A DNA stretch of 64,000 nt, taken from positions 1,550,001 to 1,614,000 of the forward strand of contig JAJKFH010002198.1 of NCBI GenBank assembly GCA_023333565.1, written 5' to 3'. Position numbers and translations under genes: made by a program. Source of the stretch: Puffinus mauretanicus (taxonomy: Eukaryota > Chordata > Aves > Procellariiformes > Procellariidae). Shown piece by piece: positions 26,270 through 37,740 of this stretch (within the stretch, counting starts at the first letter, position 1; each line of letters begins with the position of its first letter). The notes beneath the pieces were generated by a model, which was given only the letters and a program-made list of their open reading frames with translations, was not told where the DNA came from and ran no database searches.

Positions 26270-27504
26270 GTATTGGTCCATCTTGCCTTTGTCTTGCCAC
26301 TGTGCAAAGCGGTGGTTATGTTTGCAACAATACTCAGTCTTCTCTCCCCTGTGCCAGTGCAACTGGATATCTGGTAGGTGACCAGCTTGACGTGTTTGGA
26401 GGGTCACATACACACAGGAGTTCAATATACATATATGTGTATATATCCTGCATGCGGGCATGTTTCAATAAGTTAATCTAGCAAAACTTATTTTTATTTT
26501 TACATCCCATATTGTACTGTTTTCTCTGTTATGAAGCACCTTAAATTGCAAAGTGCTTTACAAATACATTAAAAAAATAAAATGAAATCCCAGAAGAATA
26601 GTCTTTCATGTTTGCAAGTTTGCTTATGTAATAATTGTTGTTCTCTTTATTCCACCTATAAAAGCTACAGAATGTGTTTAGAAACAATCTTATTTGTCTG
26701 AATAACTTCTAATTTCAACTATAAATATAGGGGCTTCCTAATTCTGTTTCTTTCCCTATTATTACATGAATAGTTTTGAGTAGGTTAGGAATCTGCCTTG
26801 AAAGACTGATCATGTCACACTTCTGCAAAAAGAGGCTCATGTCTTGGTATGTAATATTTGCTTAGAAAAATCCAGATTATGGAATGAGTTCTGAATAGAC
26901 ACAGCCCAGAGTATGTGGAGCAGTTTGTGCAATGCAGATCTCTATAATGATAAATAATTTCATTAGTGGGCTCTAAATAGTGATCTCCTCGAATCAGCTG
27001 GGAGCCCTTTGCCTGCAAAATCAGGGCCCCGATCATTACCGTAGCATTCTATTGTTTATAATGACAACCTAAAATTATATGAAAGTACTGTGTGATTTTG
27101 TTTTTTGTTCAAACATTGATTTCTGAAGATCCAATATAGAGAGAGATGTTGAAAATACCAGAAAGCTACAACTGTCCGTGTGAAGTCCTTAAGTTTGTGA
27201 ATGTCAGTTCATTAACACAAGATGTGCACTTCATTATTTCCTTTTATTTTCAGTTTTTCTTTTAAATCAAACCGGTTTGATCCCCATGAAAAATTATTTT
27301 TGTCAAGTACTATATCTGCTTTGCCCATCCCCTGTTTTGCAGAGTCCCATTACAGCTTCATACCTGTGTTTGCTTCCTGATTTATACAAACTTTGTTTTG
27401 CAGTCCATTGTTTCATCGATCCTTCTTTTCTACTCCATTTTTTCTTGCTTTTCTTTTTCCCTTCTTTTTTCTTTTTGTTTCCTTTTTTTTATTTTAAATT
27501 TAAG
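26270..27504. other. RGS7: RGS7 intron, 1,235 bp, ending in a long pyrimidine tract
   Basis: Mostly unique sequence. The last part (about 27421-27492) is almost pure T/C and is listed separately as a splicing signal. Confidence 0.7.
27421..27504 (+). promoter_or_regulatory. RGS7: Extended polypyrimidine tract before the 18-codon RGS7 exon
   Basis: About 70 bases of nearly uninterrupted T and C run up to ATTTTAAATTTAAG, where the AG at 27503-27504 is used. The final dozen bases are purine-containing and AT-rich, so the strong tract sits upstream of a weak acceptor. Such long T/C tracts bind PTB and U2AF-type factors (general knowledge). Regulated inclusion of the next exon is an inference. 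Confidence 0.6.
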
Positions 27505-27558
27505 TTGGAAAACACTCTGGATCGTCGAACATCTTTTGAGAAATTCACACGCAACGTG
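27505..27558 (+). CDS. RGS7: RGS7 exon: 18-codon post-RGS segment
   Basis: The exon encodes LENTLDRRTSFEKFTRNV in phase 0 at both ends; its donor is GTG|GTAAGT. The DRRTSFEKF core is shared by the R7 subfamily. The RRTS site resembles a basophilic kinase target (inference). The first residues (LENTL) differ from the SGNSM I recall in mammalian RGS7, while FTRNV is nearer to the FTRSV of RGS6. Because it is in phase 0 on both sides it could be skipped without a frameshift. Both terminal exons can follow it directly. Confidence 0.9.
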
Positions 27559-28365
27559 GTAAGTTTGTTGCCTCGGAAGACTAGTAAACCTGATGGGACA
27601 TCCTTCTCCCCTCCCCCTCACTGATCCCTACTTTTCCCTTTTTGCTTCTCTAACCTGACAGTTAAAAGTGTATTTATCACAGTTTGTGAATTTTCCTAGG
27701 AATGACAGCTTTATAATGTGCTTTCATTACAACCCCTTCTCCCTAGTCCCTTTCCCACTGACCTCAATAGTCACACATGGAGGAATGGACCTTTGGGAGC
27801 CATGCTTTTTGCATTAGGAAGCATGAAATTATTCACTCTTTTTTTTTTTCTTTTTAATTGTAGTAAAGAATCTGTGAAAACCTGCTTGATGTTGTTCCTT
27901 TTATTGGTGCCTCCCAAAATACTAACTCTGACACAGTTTGAATGCATTGGATTTTCTTCCTGTCTCCTTTTTATTTTATTAAAAAAGAGTTTGTCCCGTT
28001 TTTTTTAATTGGGCACAGGAAAAAATAAACGTTAATAATTTCCCATCTTCCTTAATGTCTAGCACAGCTTCTTCAGGACCAAAGAATTCATGCTGATAAT
28101 GCACAAGGGTTTGATTGGGATTTCATTTTGATAATGGACTACAAGAACTGATTTTTTTTTTTTAATATATAATTTTCAAAAGATATTTCACAAAGGTAAA
28201 AAAATGAAAGCTGGTAAATTTGCTGTGGGCATTCTCTTGCCACCTGCCAAAAGATCCACTGATTTCCTGATATGCGGGATTCTTTTTACTTATCCAGTTT
28301 CTTTGGATTTTTTTTTAACATTGTGAAAGTTCAAACTAAAGCATTCAACGCATTTATTTTTGTAG
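27559..28365. other. RGS7: RGS7 intron, 807 bp
   Basis: Short intron before the near terminal exon. The exon frame stays open for 21 codons past the donor, to a stop at 27622-27624. Poly-T and poly-pyrimidine stretches are present (about 27838-27851 and 28152-28162). No repeat family was recognised. Confidence 0.7.
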
Positions 28366-28440
28366 GGCAGAAACATCCCTATTTTCCCATGCCATAAAAA
28401 CTGTACACCAACACTGAGGGCGAGCACTAACCTGTTATGA
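28366..28440 (+). CDS. RGS7: RGS7 alternative terminal exon, near form (tail GRNIPIFPCHK..NLL)
   Basis: Twenty-four codons, GRNIPIFPCHKNCTPTLRAS then TNLL, with a TGA stop at 28438-28440. The acceptor is ATTTTTGTAG. As I recall it, the peptide is the same as the C-terminus of the longest mammalian RGS7 isoform. This supports genuine use of the exon, because unselected intron would not keep it. It has two cysteines (C9 and C13 of the tail), and it replaces the GKSLTSKR tail when used. The tail is outside the RGS fold and may affect partner binding or localisation (inference). The 3' UTR follows directly; its end was not fixed. Confidence 0.93.
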   Translation, partial: GRNIPIFPCHKNCTPTLRASTNLL

Positions 28441-29117
28441 AAAGAGGTAGAAAGATCTTGGATTATACTCAAGTTTGTCTGCATTGTCTGTTGAATTGTG
28501 CAGGTGACGCTGCTGTGTGTGTGTGCGCGTTCGTGGCTTTTTCTGTGACCTGGTTAATGGAGCTGTGTGCGTTGAAATGAAAAACATGAGAGCTTTCAGC
28601 AAAGATCATGGTTTTTGTTTTTTAGTTTCTAGGGAAGGAGAAGCAGTTCTCAGAAACTGCCTCCCGTATAATGAGGCTCAAGAGTATTTCCTCTAGTATT
28701 TAAAATATATAGATATACTTTCTAATAATCAAAAAAAAGAAACAAATGCAGTGAAAGAAGAAAGTTTTGTGAGGCTGTGGGAATATCTCACATGTTAAAA
28801 CAAAACTGTAATTCTTTAACTACTTTCTTATAGGTAAAGGCTTCCTGTAATATGCTTTGAATCCACTGTAATCAGGAAGAAATTTGGATTCAATGGGACA
28901 AAGTCAGTAAAGGACACTAAAAAGTAAATGAACAGCCACAAAGGAAACAATCCCAATGTTTGAAACAAAAACCCCTATATTTTGCATGGTGGTGTTGCCA
29001 TAGCATGTTGCAGTGTGATTTGTGTGTTGTCTAAGCAGGTTGATCTATAAAACAATACTGTACATGATAACATTATACCTGATAATTACATGATAATTCC
29101 ATAGGAAGTTCCATATT

Positions 29118-29123
29118 AATAAA
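29118..29123 (+). terminator. RGS7: Candidate poly-A signal for the near RGS7 isoform
   Basis: An AATAAA hexamer about 680 bases after the near stop codon. It is the first AATAAA noticed downstream. Without transcript ends, use of this site is inference; AATAAA at about 29213 and 29361 are alternatives. Confidence 0.35.
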
Positions 29124-32100
29124 AGAGCCTATGTTAATAAAAGTGATGTGAGGAGAATACAGCACAAAAAAGAAAAAGTGGAGACAGACTGGGAGGCACT
29201 AAAATGACTCTCCAATAAACCCTCCCAGAGCAGCTGATAAACCAGCAGTTCTGTGCACAAACACTGGAGCATTATATCCTGCAGGCGTGCCCGATTTTCA
29301 CCGTGCTAATCTCGGGGCAGAAGTTCCAGAATAGCAGGATGCCAGAGGTGCAAGGCAGGCCCAATAAACCAGCTGTGAGCTAGAAATGGGAACGAGGATT
29401 TCTGGATGTGAAGCGTTAGTACCTGTCCAGTAGAAAAGGGTGATTCTTTTTTCATGGAGAAAGCTATAAAATAAAAACTGTGGTTTTGCTTTTTCTCAAA
29501 CTACTACCTGTGAATCCGGGTGGAGTCTGTCAAGTCGGGTCAGGTATGAAAGTAAAACATGTCACTGCTAGATCTATATTCTCTATTAGATTGGCAGCTC
29601 TGAGGCTTGCAAATTAATTTAGAATGTCAGGATGCTCAAGTGCAAACCTTTTCTCCAAGACGACTGAATTCACGCCACCCACTGCCCCAGGACCCCTTGC
29701 CACCAAGCATCCTTGTTCTTCCATTCTTGTTCTTGGTTATGATGAGTTTATAATATGTAATTATCTACCTTGGTACAGTGGTTCCAACCAGCAGGGATGA
29801 GGGAAAGATTTCTCAGAATATCCTACAGTGTACTGATTAACTTGTTCAACTGTGAAGTGAGGGACTGTGGTACAGATCTGTTCTTCTGATTAATACAGAA
29901 AATAGGCATGAAATAGGGTCTTCTACAACCTGGATAAATGCTGTCATCTCTGAATGATATAGTAGGATGAAAATTACAATTTCTCTTCTCCTCTGAGAAT
30001 TTAGACTAATTTTCACTGTTTTTTTTCTCACTTATATCAAAGTGGGTTTGTATTGAACTAAATTACACCTCAGTTTTTTCCATTTGAAGTGTTTAAAAAA
30101 ACCCAGTAACCTTGGTTGTGCCTAGGGACTGAACCTGAGAAGACGACCTTGTTATTCATGACCTGATTTGTTAAGATGGAGACTATAAGAAGCTCCTGAT
30201 CAGTGACGGTTGAAAGTGGGTTATACTTCCTAGAGAAAGAATTTGTTAAAGTAGAAAGTTCAGAAACTTTGTAAGGGCAATCCCTCTGCACTATTCCTTG
30301 AATTAAGTGGAAATAACCTAATATAATGAGTCATTATTCAGGTCTGACGAGGAAAAAATAAAAGTGGAGCTATATACACAAAAAAACCCTAGGTTCAGCT
30401 GTGCATTTCTTTGACACTGGAGAGTTTTCTTTCCAGAAAACTTTCAATAAGTTGGTGCACTTTATGAAAGCCCTAAATGCTTAGCTTAAAAACATTGGCA
30501 ATTTAGCTTGCTCTGTAGATTTTATAGTGCAAAATTGCTAATGCCTTTGGCAGTCCCCAACAGACAATATGAATAGTGTTAGAAACAGGTCTGCATTCAC
30601 ATACAATATGGATAAAGTAATAGCAAACTGGCATTTGCTATATGTAATATTTATTACCGAACACCTTATAGTTTGTCTCTGAGTAGTAAGCACAGCTATT
30701 CTTGGTTTGCCTCACTTATTCACACTCCCAGGTATTATGTGAAAATATAGAGCACACTGGAATGATGCCATTGGATAAGTGCATTGCCTTGGAGTAACAC
30801 CGGCAACCACAAGTGTCACACCTCTGACTCAGGGGCACAGGGAGCGGTGACAGTGTGCTCTGTGCTCCCCCCGAGCAGCTCAGCCCCTCAGATTTCTCTT
30901 TGGGAATAATTAAGGTCCAGTCACTTGCAGCTCCCCAAGGAAGTGAGTAGGGAAGCTAAAGGCGTAAGTCAGGGAGCAGGAGAATCTCATTAATTGTTAC
31001 AGTAGTAGAGAGAGAGAAATCAGCTGTTTCTGTGGCATTTAAAAACTGAAATTCTTCTGAGGAATTTACATGAGGAAAAAATCCGTATTTAAAAAAAAAA
31101 TTAAAAAATGAAAAAAATCAGGAAGCTTCCTCTACCTCAGTACTAACATCTACAGCACAGTGAAAAAAGCAGGTGAATATGCACTGATAATGTTGATGGG
31201 AACAAAGAGGTCCTTTAAGGAAAACTTTTGTCTTTCATTTCTCATGTGCATGCGGGATTTATGACTGTGGCAGACTGGTAGTCTGAGCAGGGCACCTTTG
31301 TGAACGGTAGCCTGGTGCTTAGCTGCGATCACCAGTCTGGAAGCCTGAAACAAAGGGATCTCATTTACAGGGGAGTGGGCTAATTTCATTTCCACCCCAA
31401 GCAAATTTTCTTGTCCCAGCAGGAACCAAGTTAGCGGGGCAAGAAGTGCAGTCTCCCTCCTCAGAGCTGCCTGGGGGGAGACACTCCATCATCATGTGTT
31501 GGTGTCACGGCTTCAGACACCACCGTCAGCGTTCAAGTTTCATCCGTTGCTGCCTAATTTTAGAGAAGGCAAAAAAACGTGCTTTTTGCAAGTTTGTGAT
31601 GTTTTATGGAAATACAGCCAGTACAAAACAAACTCAGTTCATATATTAAACTAGAGAGCCATCAGATGATAATTATTTTCACTCATAACCTCATAAACAA
31701 GACCCCATTTAATAACTCTGAGTTTAAAACCATTATATCTTACACTACCCATACCCTTTCAAGCTGTCTTCTCCCACTTAGCTGGAAGAACTTGCTGACC
31801 AGTGTCCTTTGATATTTCCCCCGTCCAAACCAGTAACATTAGACCATTTCATGCATGAGATGTGAAATGTGAAGGCCATTGAACACAGCACATTTTCACA
31901 GAGGCTCAGTCCAATGTCACTTAACATGACATAGGGAATTATGGTCTAGAGATGGAAATTAAAACTCATAAAAATAGCTTGCTCAGTTCTTATCAGCAGA
32001 GGATAGATTTTCTAGATGCTTAAACTGGTGTAATCTCTTGTCACGTTAAAATCTGTCCCTTTATTGAGAAACAAGGCAGAAAATATATCAATTTCATCTG

Positions 32101-32144
32101 TTAATCAAGCCATTTTTCTGTATGAACAGGTAAAACTTATGTAC

Positions 32145-32260
32145 ACAAGGCCCTACTGTGCCAGACCAAAATTCCGTCTAGCCCTGAAATCCTGCCAAGG
32201 GTTATATTTTTCTCAAGCATAGCATTGTGAATGAGCTTCAGTGCAGTATCAGCTGTGGGA
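32145..32260. repeat. Possible ancient amniote interspersed repeat relic
   Basis: The text around 32158-32195 (TGCCAGACCAAAATTCCGTC followed by TAGCCCTGAAATCCTG) resembles a common reptile and bird repeat motif of the form GGTCAGACCAAAGGTCCATC..TAGCCCAGTATCCTG. Only this core is recognisable; the borders and the family name cannot be settled by eye. Confidence 0.4.
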
Positions 32261-35200
32261 TCTCATGTTCAATGTACAGTCATGGGAGAAATCCTAATTA
32301 GATTTTTGAATTTACTTATGGGTTATTCCTAAAACTTAAACCAAAAAATAGCTAGTCAGAAAAAAAATCACACAGCTTCTTATTTGACAAATACAAAACA
32401 ATAATAAAAATAGTAAGTATTTGTAGAAATGAAGGCTTTTTCCATTTCAGGAAGGAGATGGCTTATTGACGTTTGACTAAAAAGAACTGATTAAATACTT
32501 GAAATTTTTAGTTTGGACTAGTAATTAGTCCAAAAATCTAGTTTTAGGGATTTTTTAGGAATGATGCACAGGCTAATGAGGAAAATCAAAAAGAGCATCT
32601 GTAGGATATGCCAGTGAGGACTGGCCTCCTTGTCCTGTTCTGCAGCGACTGGAGCTGAGCTGCTGTGCTCTGTGCTGGAAGAGAAGAGCTGAGGAGTAGC
32701 ACTTGCGCAGCCAGGTTCATCTAAGTGAGGAGCCAGCGCCTACCGTTCAGGTGTTAGGCCAGTCTGCCGTCTCCCAGCTGACAAACATTTACCTGAGTCT
32801 TATGCTATTTGCAGGAATGAGAACTGCAGAGAGGGGTAGAAAGCTGAGGGGTCAGGCCTAGGGCAAACATACTAAAAATATTTGTCTAGTGGATTGGTGC
32901 CTCGGAAAATCTCACGTGTTACCCCTCACTTCAGATGGTTATTCAAGGTCAAACCACCCCATCTGGCAAGAGTTTGTAGGTTAATGACACATGAGAGCAG
33001 CTCATCAGTAAATGTAAAGATTAGTGCGAAAGGAGAAAGAAATCAGGAGTGCCATCCGATTTGGAAAGAGCCAAAATAAGAACGCAGTTGCTCAGCCGCT
33101 GCCTCCCGCCTATGGACCGCTCCAGGAAACGGTACGGCCCTAAGGAGAAATGAACAGAGGACTGCAAATCCCCGCGATAGGCAGAAGGATTTTCCTGCAC
33201 ATGCAACCACTTAGCGCTGCAGCTGTGCTGACAACTCGTGCCCCAAATTCAGTAGCTGCTAACCTCCTCCCCTTCCTCACGTGTCTGAAAGAGAAATACA
33301 CCTGCACGGGGGGCTGAGAGCAGCGTCCCGTGCTGCTGTGGAAATGGAAGCAGAATCCTGACCCCCTGAGCGGTGCTAAAGCAATTCCCCTGTGCTAGAG
33401 GAGCAAGGGCTGCCTAATCTTGGAAAGGCACTTACTGTTTCTGCTCTGTGCCTCTCCAGATGTGCTTCTGTCAGGGGCTGTTTATATACCGGCTCTGCGT
33501 GTGGTGCACTGCGGTGTCACTTAGGAGCTTTCCCTGCCGATGCCGGCCGAGCTGCCAGCGTGCTGCAGGTGTGTTGCACATGAGCAGATAGGGAACAGTG
33601 GGAGCAAGGAGGGTCAATTCTCGCTCTGCATCTCGTTTTGCTCGCAGCGGGCTTCACACTCTTTCTCTCTTACCCGATCAGATGCATGGAGTTCTTATTT
33701 CTAGTTCTACCAGTATCGGTCCTGAGGAGTAGCATCTGCGCTGGCAATAAAGACACATGAAAAAGGAGCCATTGGGGTTGCTTAGCAAAAAGGAAGAGAA
33801 TTAATCTTCTAAAAGAAAAAGACTTGATCTTCCTCTACCATACATTTCAGCTCCAGCCCTTATATAAATATACTGATTTCTTATAAGGTTATTGCTGACT
33901 TGTTTGCCGGATTATTTGAGGTGTTAGTGTCACGCTGCATAAATAGGTCAGTCAGCACGTTTGTATTTAGCAGCTCATACATCTGCACGTGGTTTTGTAA
34001 TTTTCCCCCTAAATTCTCTAAAAGTACAGTTGGAAGGACAACTCTATGTTAAACAGTTAATACGCTAAGGTAGGGACTGGACACTGAGGCCAATTGGTTT
34101 CGTATTCTTAGGTGTACTTGTTCACCCCAACTGCTGTGCTGCCTCCTCATACTCTGACTCCCTTGTCTGGGTATGCGCACGGGGTTTTATTTTGGTTTGT
34201 GTATTATTAGTAAAATTGTTAAATAGTTTCAATTCACATGTCCAAAGTGCACAATACAGCCAAAAATCCTAATCCTGTTTAGAATTTGGCCATATACTGC
34301 TAAATGTTGATGGCAAGAATATATTGAAAATATTAAGGATCTCCTTTTCATTTTTCAGACAAACATCTGCTACTTCTTCTGACTTTTTTCCCGATTGTTC
34401 TTTAATCTCATTAGCACAGGAAACATTTTCCTATGTGTGATGACTCATATGCTACACCTCTGAAAACTGGCCTGTTAGATGTAGTTTACCAAATCAAAAT
34501 TTGGCTTATGGAAATGCTATTAACATTGTATTTTAAAAAAATAGCTAGCTCAGTTCTTAAATTATGACTCACAGGGAACGATCCTTACATCAGTCTGTGA
34601 ATTGAGTAAATCTGGAAATCTCCTAGAAGTGATAATTACAAAACCCTACTGTACAGAGGCTAAAGTAAAAGTATACTCTGGAACAGAGTTTTAAAGAAAC
34701 ATTCTGTAAACTGGAAAATAACAAATTCCTGCAGATCTGAATAAGAAGGTGGGATAATTCTGTATTTGGGGCTGCTATGGGTTCTGTGTATTAAAAGCTT
34801 ATTTTCCCAATCAGAGAACTAAGTATGATTCAGAATAAACATGGAAGCTGATCTCTTAAGGAGGGTGTATATATAATACCTGGAAAAAGAGCATACGTTG
34901 TTGTTGTTCAGATGGAGACTTCATATCTATAAGAAGTGTAATATCCTCTGAGGCAGGGAGGGCAGGTGGAGGAGAGGACCACCCAGTGAAATCCTGATCG
35001 CTGCAGGGCTCAGGAGAAAAAGTATCCAAAGACCAGCAATACCCAGGGAGCAAGTGATGTAGAATACAGAAAAAATTTGTTGTGACAGCTCACTGTCTCT
35101 ATAGGGGAAAATTCAGATAATATGTAGAATAAGATTATACAAGTCAAATCAACTAACTAACAATTAGTTTTTGGCCTGCTTTTAGGTCAAAACTTCCTAG

Positions 35201-36472
35201 TTTATGTGATATCACAATTCATTCCTGAGATGCTAGAATTTGGTTATGGTTCATCTAAAAATTCCACGGAATTTACAACTCCTAAATAATCAATTGTTGC
35301 AGATAAGAATAAAAAATTATTTCACTGATTTCATCCCACAACAAGAGCTTGCGCAGCTTTCCAGTGCAGTATTGAGCAAATTGTTTTAATAACTAATAGA
35401 GAATTCCTGGTTTAATTGTTTTAATTAACTGGTTTATGCAGTTCAGTACTAAAGGAAACTCATGCATATTTACAGAAAGTACCCAGGCCTGTAGACCTGT
35501 AAAATTAAGCACTAATAACTTAATGAAAGGCAAAGATAAGCGTATGCTCAATATTTTCTGAGATGATGTCCAAGGCTGACAATCATGAACTGCCTAACAA
35601 AACACTTAATTTTGGACATGCTGTTTTAAACTGTATTCCAGTGCCACACAGCTGTTGAGACTTTTTTGACTATTTAAAAAGGAAAGATGTCTTACTATAA
35701 CAGCTTACCTGTTACATTAGAGGAAAACATAATTTAAGGCTTAACAAGTGTCAAGAAGCTGTGAATTTAATGTAGGTAGAAAGTGACAGAGTTAAAGCTA
35801 GACACAGGGAAGACAGTGCCAGGAAGGACACTTTCCGTCTTTCGAAGAAGCGAGTATTAATACTGTCAGGTGATACGGTGAACCTGATGGATGAGCAGTC
35901 TAACCCAACATGGCAGATCATGAGTTCCCTTCAAAATTATGTTGTAGGGGAAATATTCACCCTAATTTGTTCAACTTGTATTTCGGAGCACAAAGAATAA
36001 AATAGTTATTCTTCCCTTTGTGAAGACCGACTCTGATGTATTGCATTTGAGCAAATGCTCAAAACCAAATTGCAGATCCCTGTGAGCATAAATTTAATTG
36101 ATAATGACAATAGATGTAAATTATGTAATTCGAGCTATAATACAGCAGGTGACTTAACAGCTCATTGATATGGCAGAATAAGTTCCTTTACCATTTACTA
36201 CAGAAAATGTAGCGTCTCTCCATAGTTACCGTATTTCATACCGTAGCCTCCTCAAAATCAGTTTGATTTTTCTGAGTTGTGCACTTAAAATGAACAATAC
36301 AGTAAATGTAAGTATTAAATATCTAACTGGAGAGTTAGACAGAGGCACTTTCTATTTAATGTTTCATGATCTACTGGTGTTACATTATCAGGGTATCCCT
36401 GTGGTATTTTGAGGAGTGATGTAAGCTTGCTGTGCCAGCTCTGCCTCTGTTGGATCAAAGCCGCTGCAGGAT

Positions 36473-36530
36473 GGCCCTAGGAGAGCTAACTCCTTTCATG
36501 TGGCCTTAGGAGAGCTAATTCCTGTTATGT
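36473..36530. repeat. Imperfect 29-bp tandem duplication
   Basis: Two adjacent 29-base units (36473-36501 and 36502-36530) differ at four positions. Both contain TAGGAGAGCTAA. They lie in the last RGS7 intron, 756 bases before the distal terminal exon. Confidence 0.85.
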
Positions 36531-37286
36531 GGTTTCACGGCTTTTTTCTGGCTCAGGTAAAGCTCAAATCTGCCTGAAATACACCGTGGTGACATACCCT
36601 ACACCATCCTCTTCACACTGTAGACCTAACTCTTGTGGGACAGTCATTATACCTTATTAAAAGAACTTGCTAAAAAAATGAAACCGCATCCTTGCAACAG
36701 CAGGAACGATGCGGAAAATAACAATGTGGAAGTGCAAACACCTTCAAAGCAGTGTATGCAGTCACATGTAATATACCTGACCAATGTTCCTCATAAATAG
36801 TAAATACAGTCTCAGCAAACCGATAGCTGTGTTCATGAAAAAGCTGCTTTCCTGCCTATATGCAATCTGCCTCTTACTTTCTTACCTTCTTTAAAGAAGC
36901 TTTTTGTCTTCTGTGACAGAGCTACCGCAGTTTGCACATTCATCTTTCTAGCACAAGGCACTCTCACTTGCAGTAGCCTTCTTCAAGTTCTGGGTATGAC
37001 CGACAGCAAAAACCTCCGCATTAGTATCTCATCAGCCAAAACCAATCATCTCATTCAAAAATGGCCTTTACATTTGCCGGCTTATTCTGTGAAGCAGCCT
37101 GGCTGGCTGGCAGTGCAGGTGTTCAAGCGTAAGGGCTTCCTGTGGTTTAAGATTTGACAGACTCCAGTTGGTGCCCCTAGTTCTTTGACAGTGATGTGGC
37201 AACACTAAGTGGTTGCTGATGAACAGGTTTGCAGTGATCATGCCTCTGTTTTCTGTTTTTGTTTTTTGTTTTTATCTTTTCCTCAG

Positions 37287-37337
37287 GGGAAATCGCTCAC
37301 ATCAAAGAGGTTAACCAGTCTAGTGCAGTCCTACTAA
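37287..37337 (+). CDS. RGS7: RGS7 terminal exon, distal form (tail GKSLTSKRLTSLVQSY)
   Basis: Sixteen codons, GKSLTSKRLTSLVQSY, with a TAA stop at 37335-37337. The acceptor is very strong: T-rich from about 37255, ending TTTTCCTCAG. The tail matches the other known RGS7 isoform (the mammalian form ends SLAQSY, so one Ala-to-Val change) and the homologous GKSL..KRLTGLMQSS type end of RGS6. This suggests that it is the ancestral R7 C-terminus and that the near exon is the RGS7-specific alternative (inference). It is basic and Ser/Thr-rich. Confidence 0.95.
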   Translation, partial: GKSLTSKRLTSLVQSY

Positions 37338-37740
37338 AAGGATCACCTTGTAGCATGGAAGCAGACTCAAATCATTATACATACTTTGTAGCTCACTGAT
37401 TGCCTGACTCAGAGGACAGTAGAACAAGATGTTGCATGAGCAAGGACCTGACTTGTTTTCTTTTGTGTATACTAAGGCATTACAGACTCCGAGGGACTCT
37501 CTAGCCTTTCGATGCCTCCATTTCGAAAACTGTCTGCTCACTTCCTCCTTCATATCAAGCTGGATCTGTGTCTTTTTATTTTCTGCAAGCTCAAGTACAG
37601 TGAAAAAAAAGCTTCTGCTAGGCACAGTTTATTAAAAAAATACGTCAATCAAAAACTGGAAGAAATGTAAAAAATGCATATATTAATAAATATACATATG
37701 GCATCACATTTATTGCACAATAAATTAGCACAGAAGGTTT
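37338..37740 (+). other. RGS7: RGS7 3' UTR, distal isoform (approximate)
   Basis: About 400 bases between the distal stop and a cluster of poly-A signals. The frames on either strand here (37320-37625, 37429-37635) are not conserved coding. The 3' border is an estimate; ATTAAA at 37931-37936 would extend it by about 200 bases. Confidence 0.6.
37685..37724 (+). terminator. RGS7: Paired poly-A signals of RGS7 (AATAAA x2)
   Basis: AATAAA occurs at 37685-37690 and again at 37719-37724, 348 and 382 bases after the distal stop. GT- and T-rich sequence follows (TGTCTTTGTCTGTTGTCTGT near 37779), as expected of a downstream element. A weaker ATTAAA is at 37931-37936. Confidence 0.65.

Larger units (their letters stand above)
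28441..37286. other. RGS7: 3' UTR of the near isoform, then the longest RGS7 intron
   Basis: When the distal tail is used, the intron from the 27505 exon runs from 27559 to 37286 (9,728 bp) and includes the near terminal exon. AATAAA at 29118-29123 is the first plausible poly-A signal after the near stop, with further copies near 29213 and 29361. A GC-richer patch lies at about 33040-33640. A possible old amniote repeat lies near 32145-32260, and a 29-bp duplication at 36473-36530. No further coding exon was recognised. Confidence 0.6.
1..37740 (+). other. RGS7: RGS7 gene locus, 3' half (regulator of G-protein signalling 7)
   Basis: Nine exons on the plus strand join in frame into the C-terminal 284 or 292 residues of an R7-family RGS protein. 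R7 proteins form an obligate complex with G-beta-5 through the GGL domain and accelerate GTP hydrolysis by G-alpha i/o at neuronal and retinal membranes, with R7BP or GPR158/GPR179 as anchors (family knowledge). RGS7 rather than RGS6 is indicated by the linker VDIKKSSRMRNPHKTRK, the segment SVYGLQNDIRSHSPTHTP and by both C-termini matching known RGS7 isoform tails. With the near tail the fragment would begin at about residue 204 of a 495-residue protein. Exons for the DEP and DHEX domains are absent and must lie upstream of base 1. Every junction used has AG/GT borders and the phases agree across all introns. No frame break or premature stop was found, so the gene looks functional. Confidence 0.95.
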
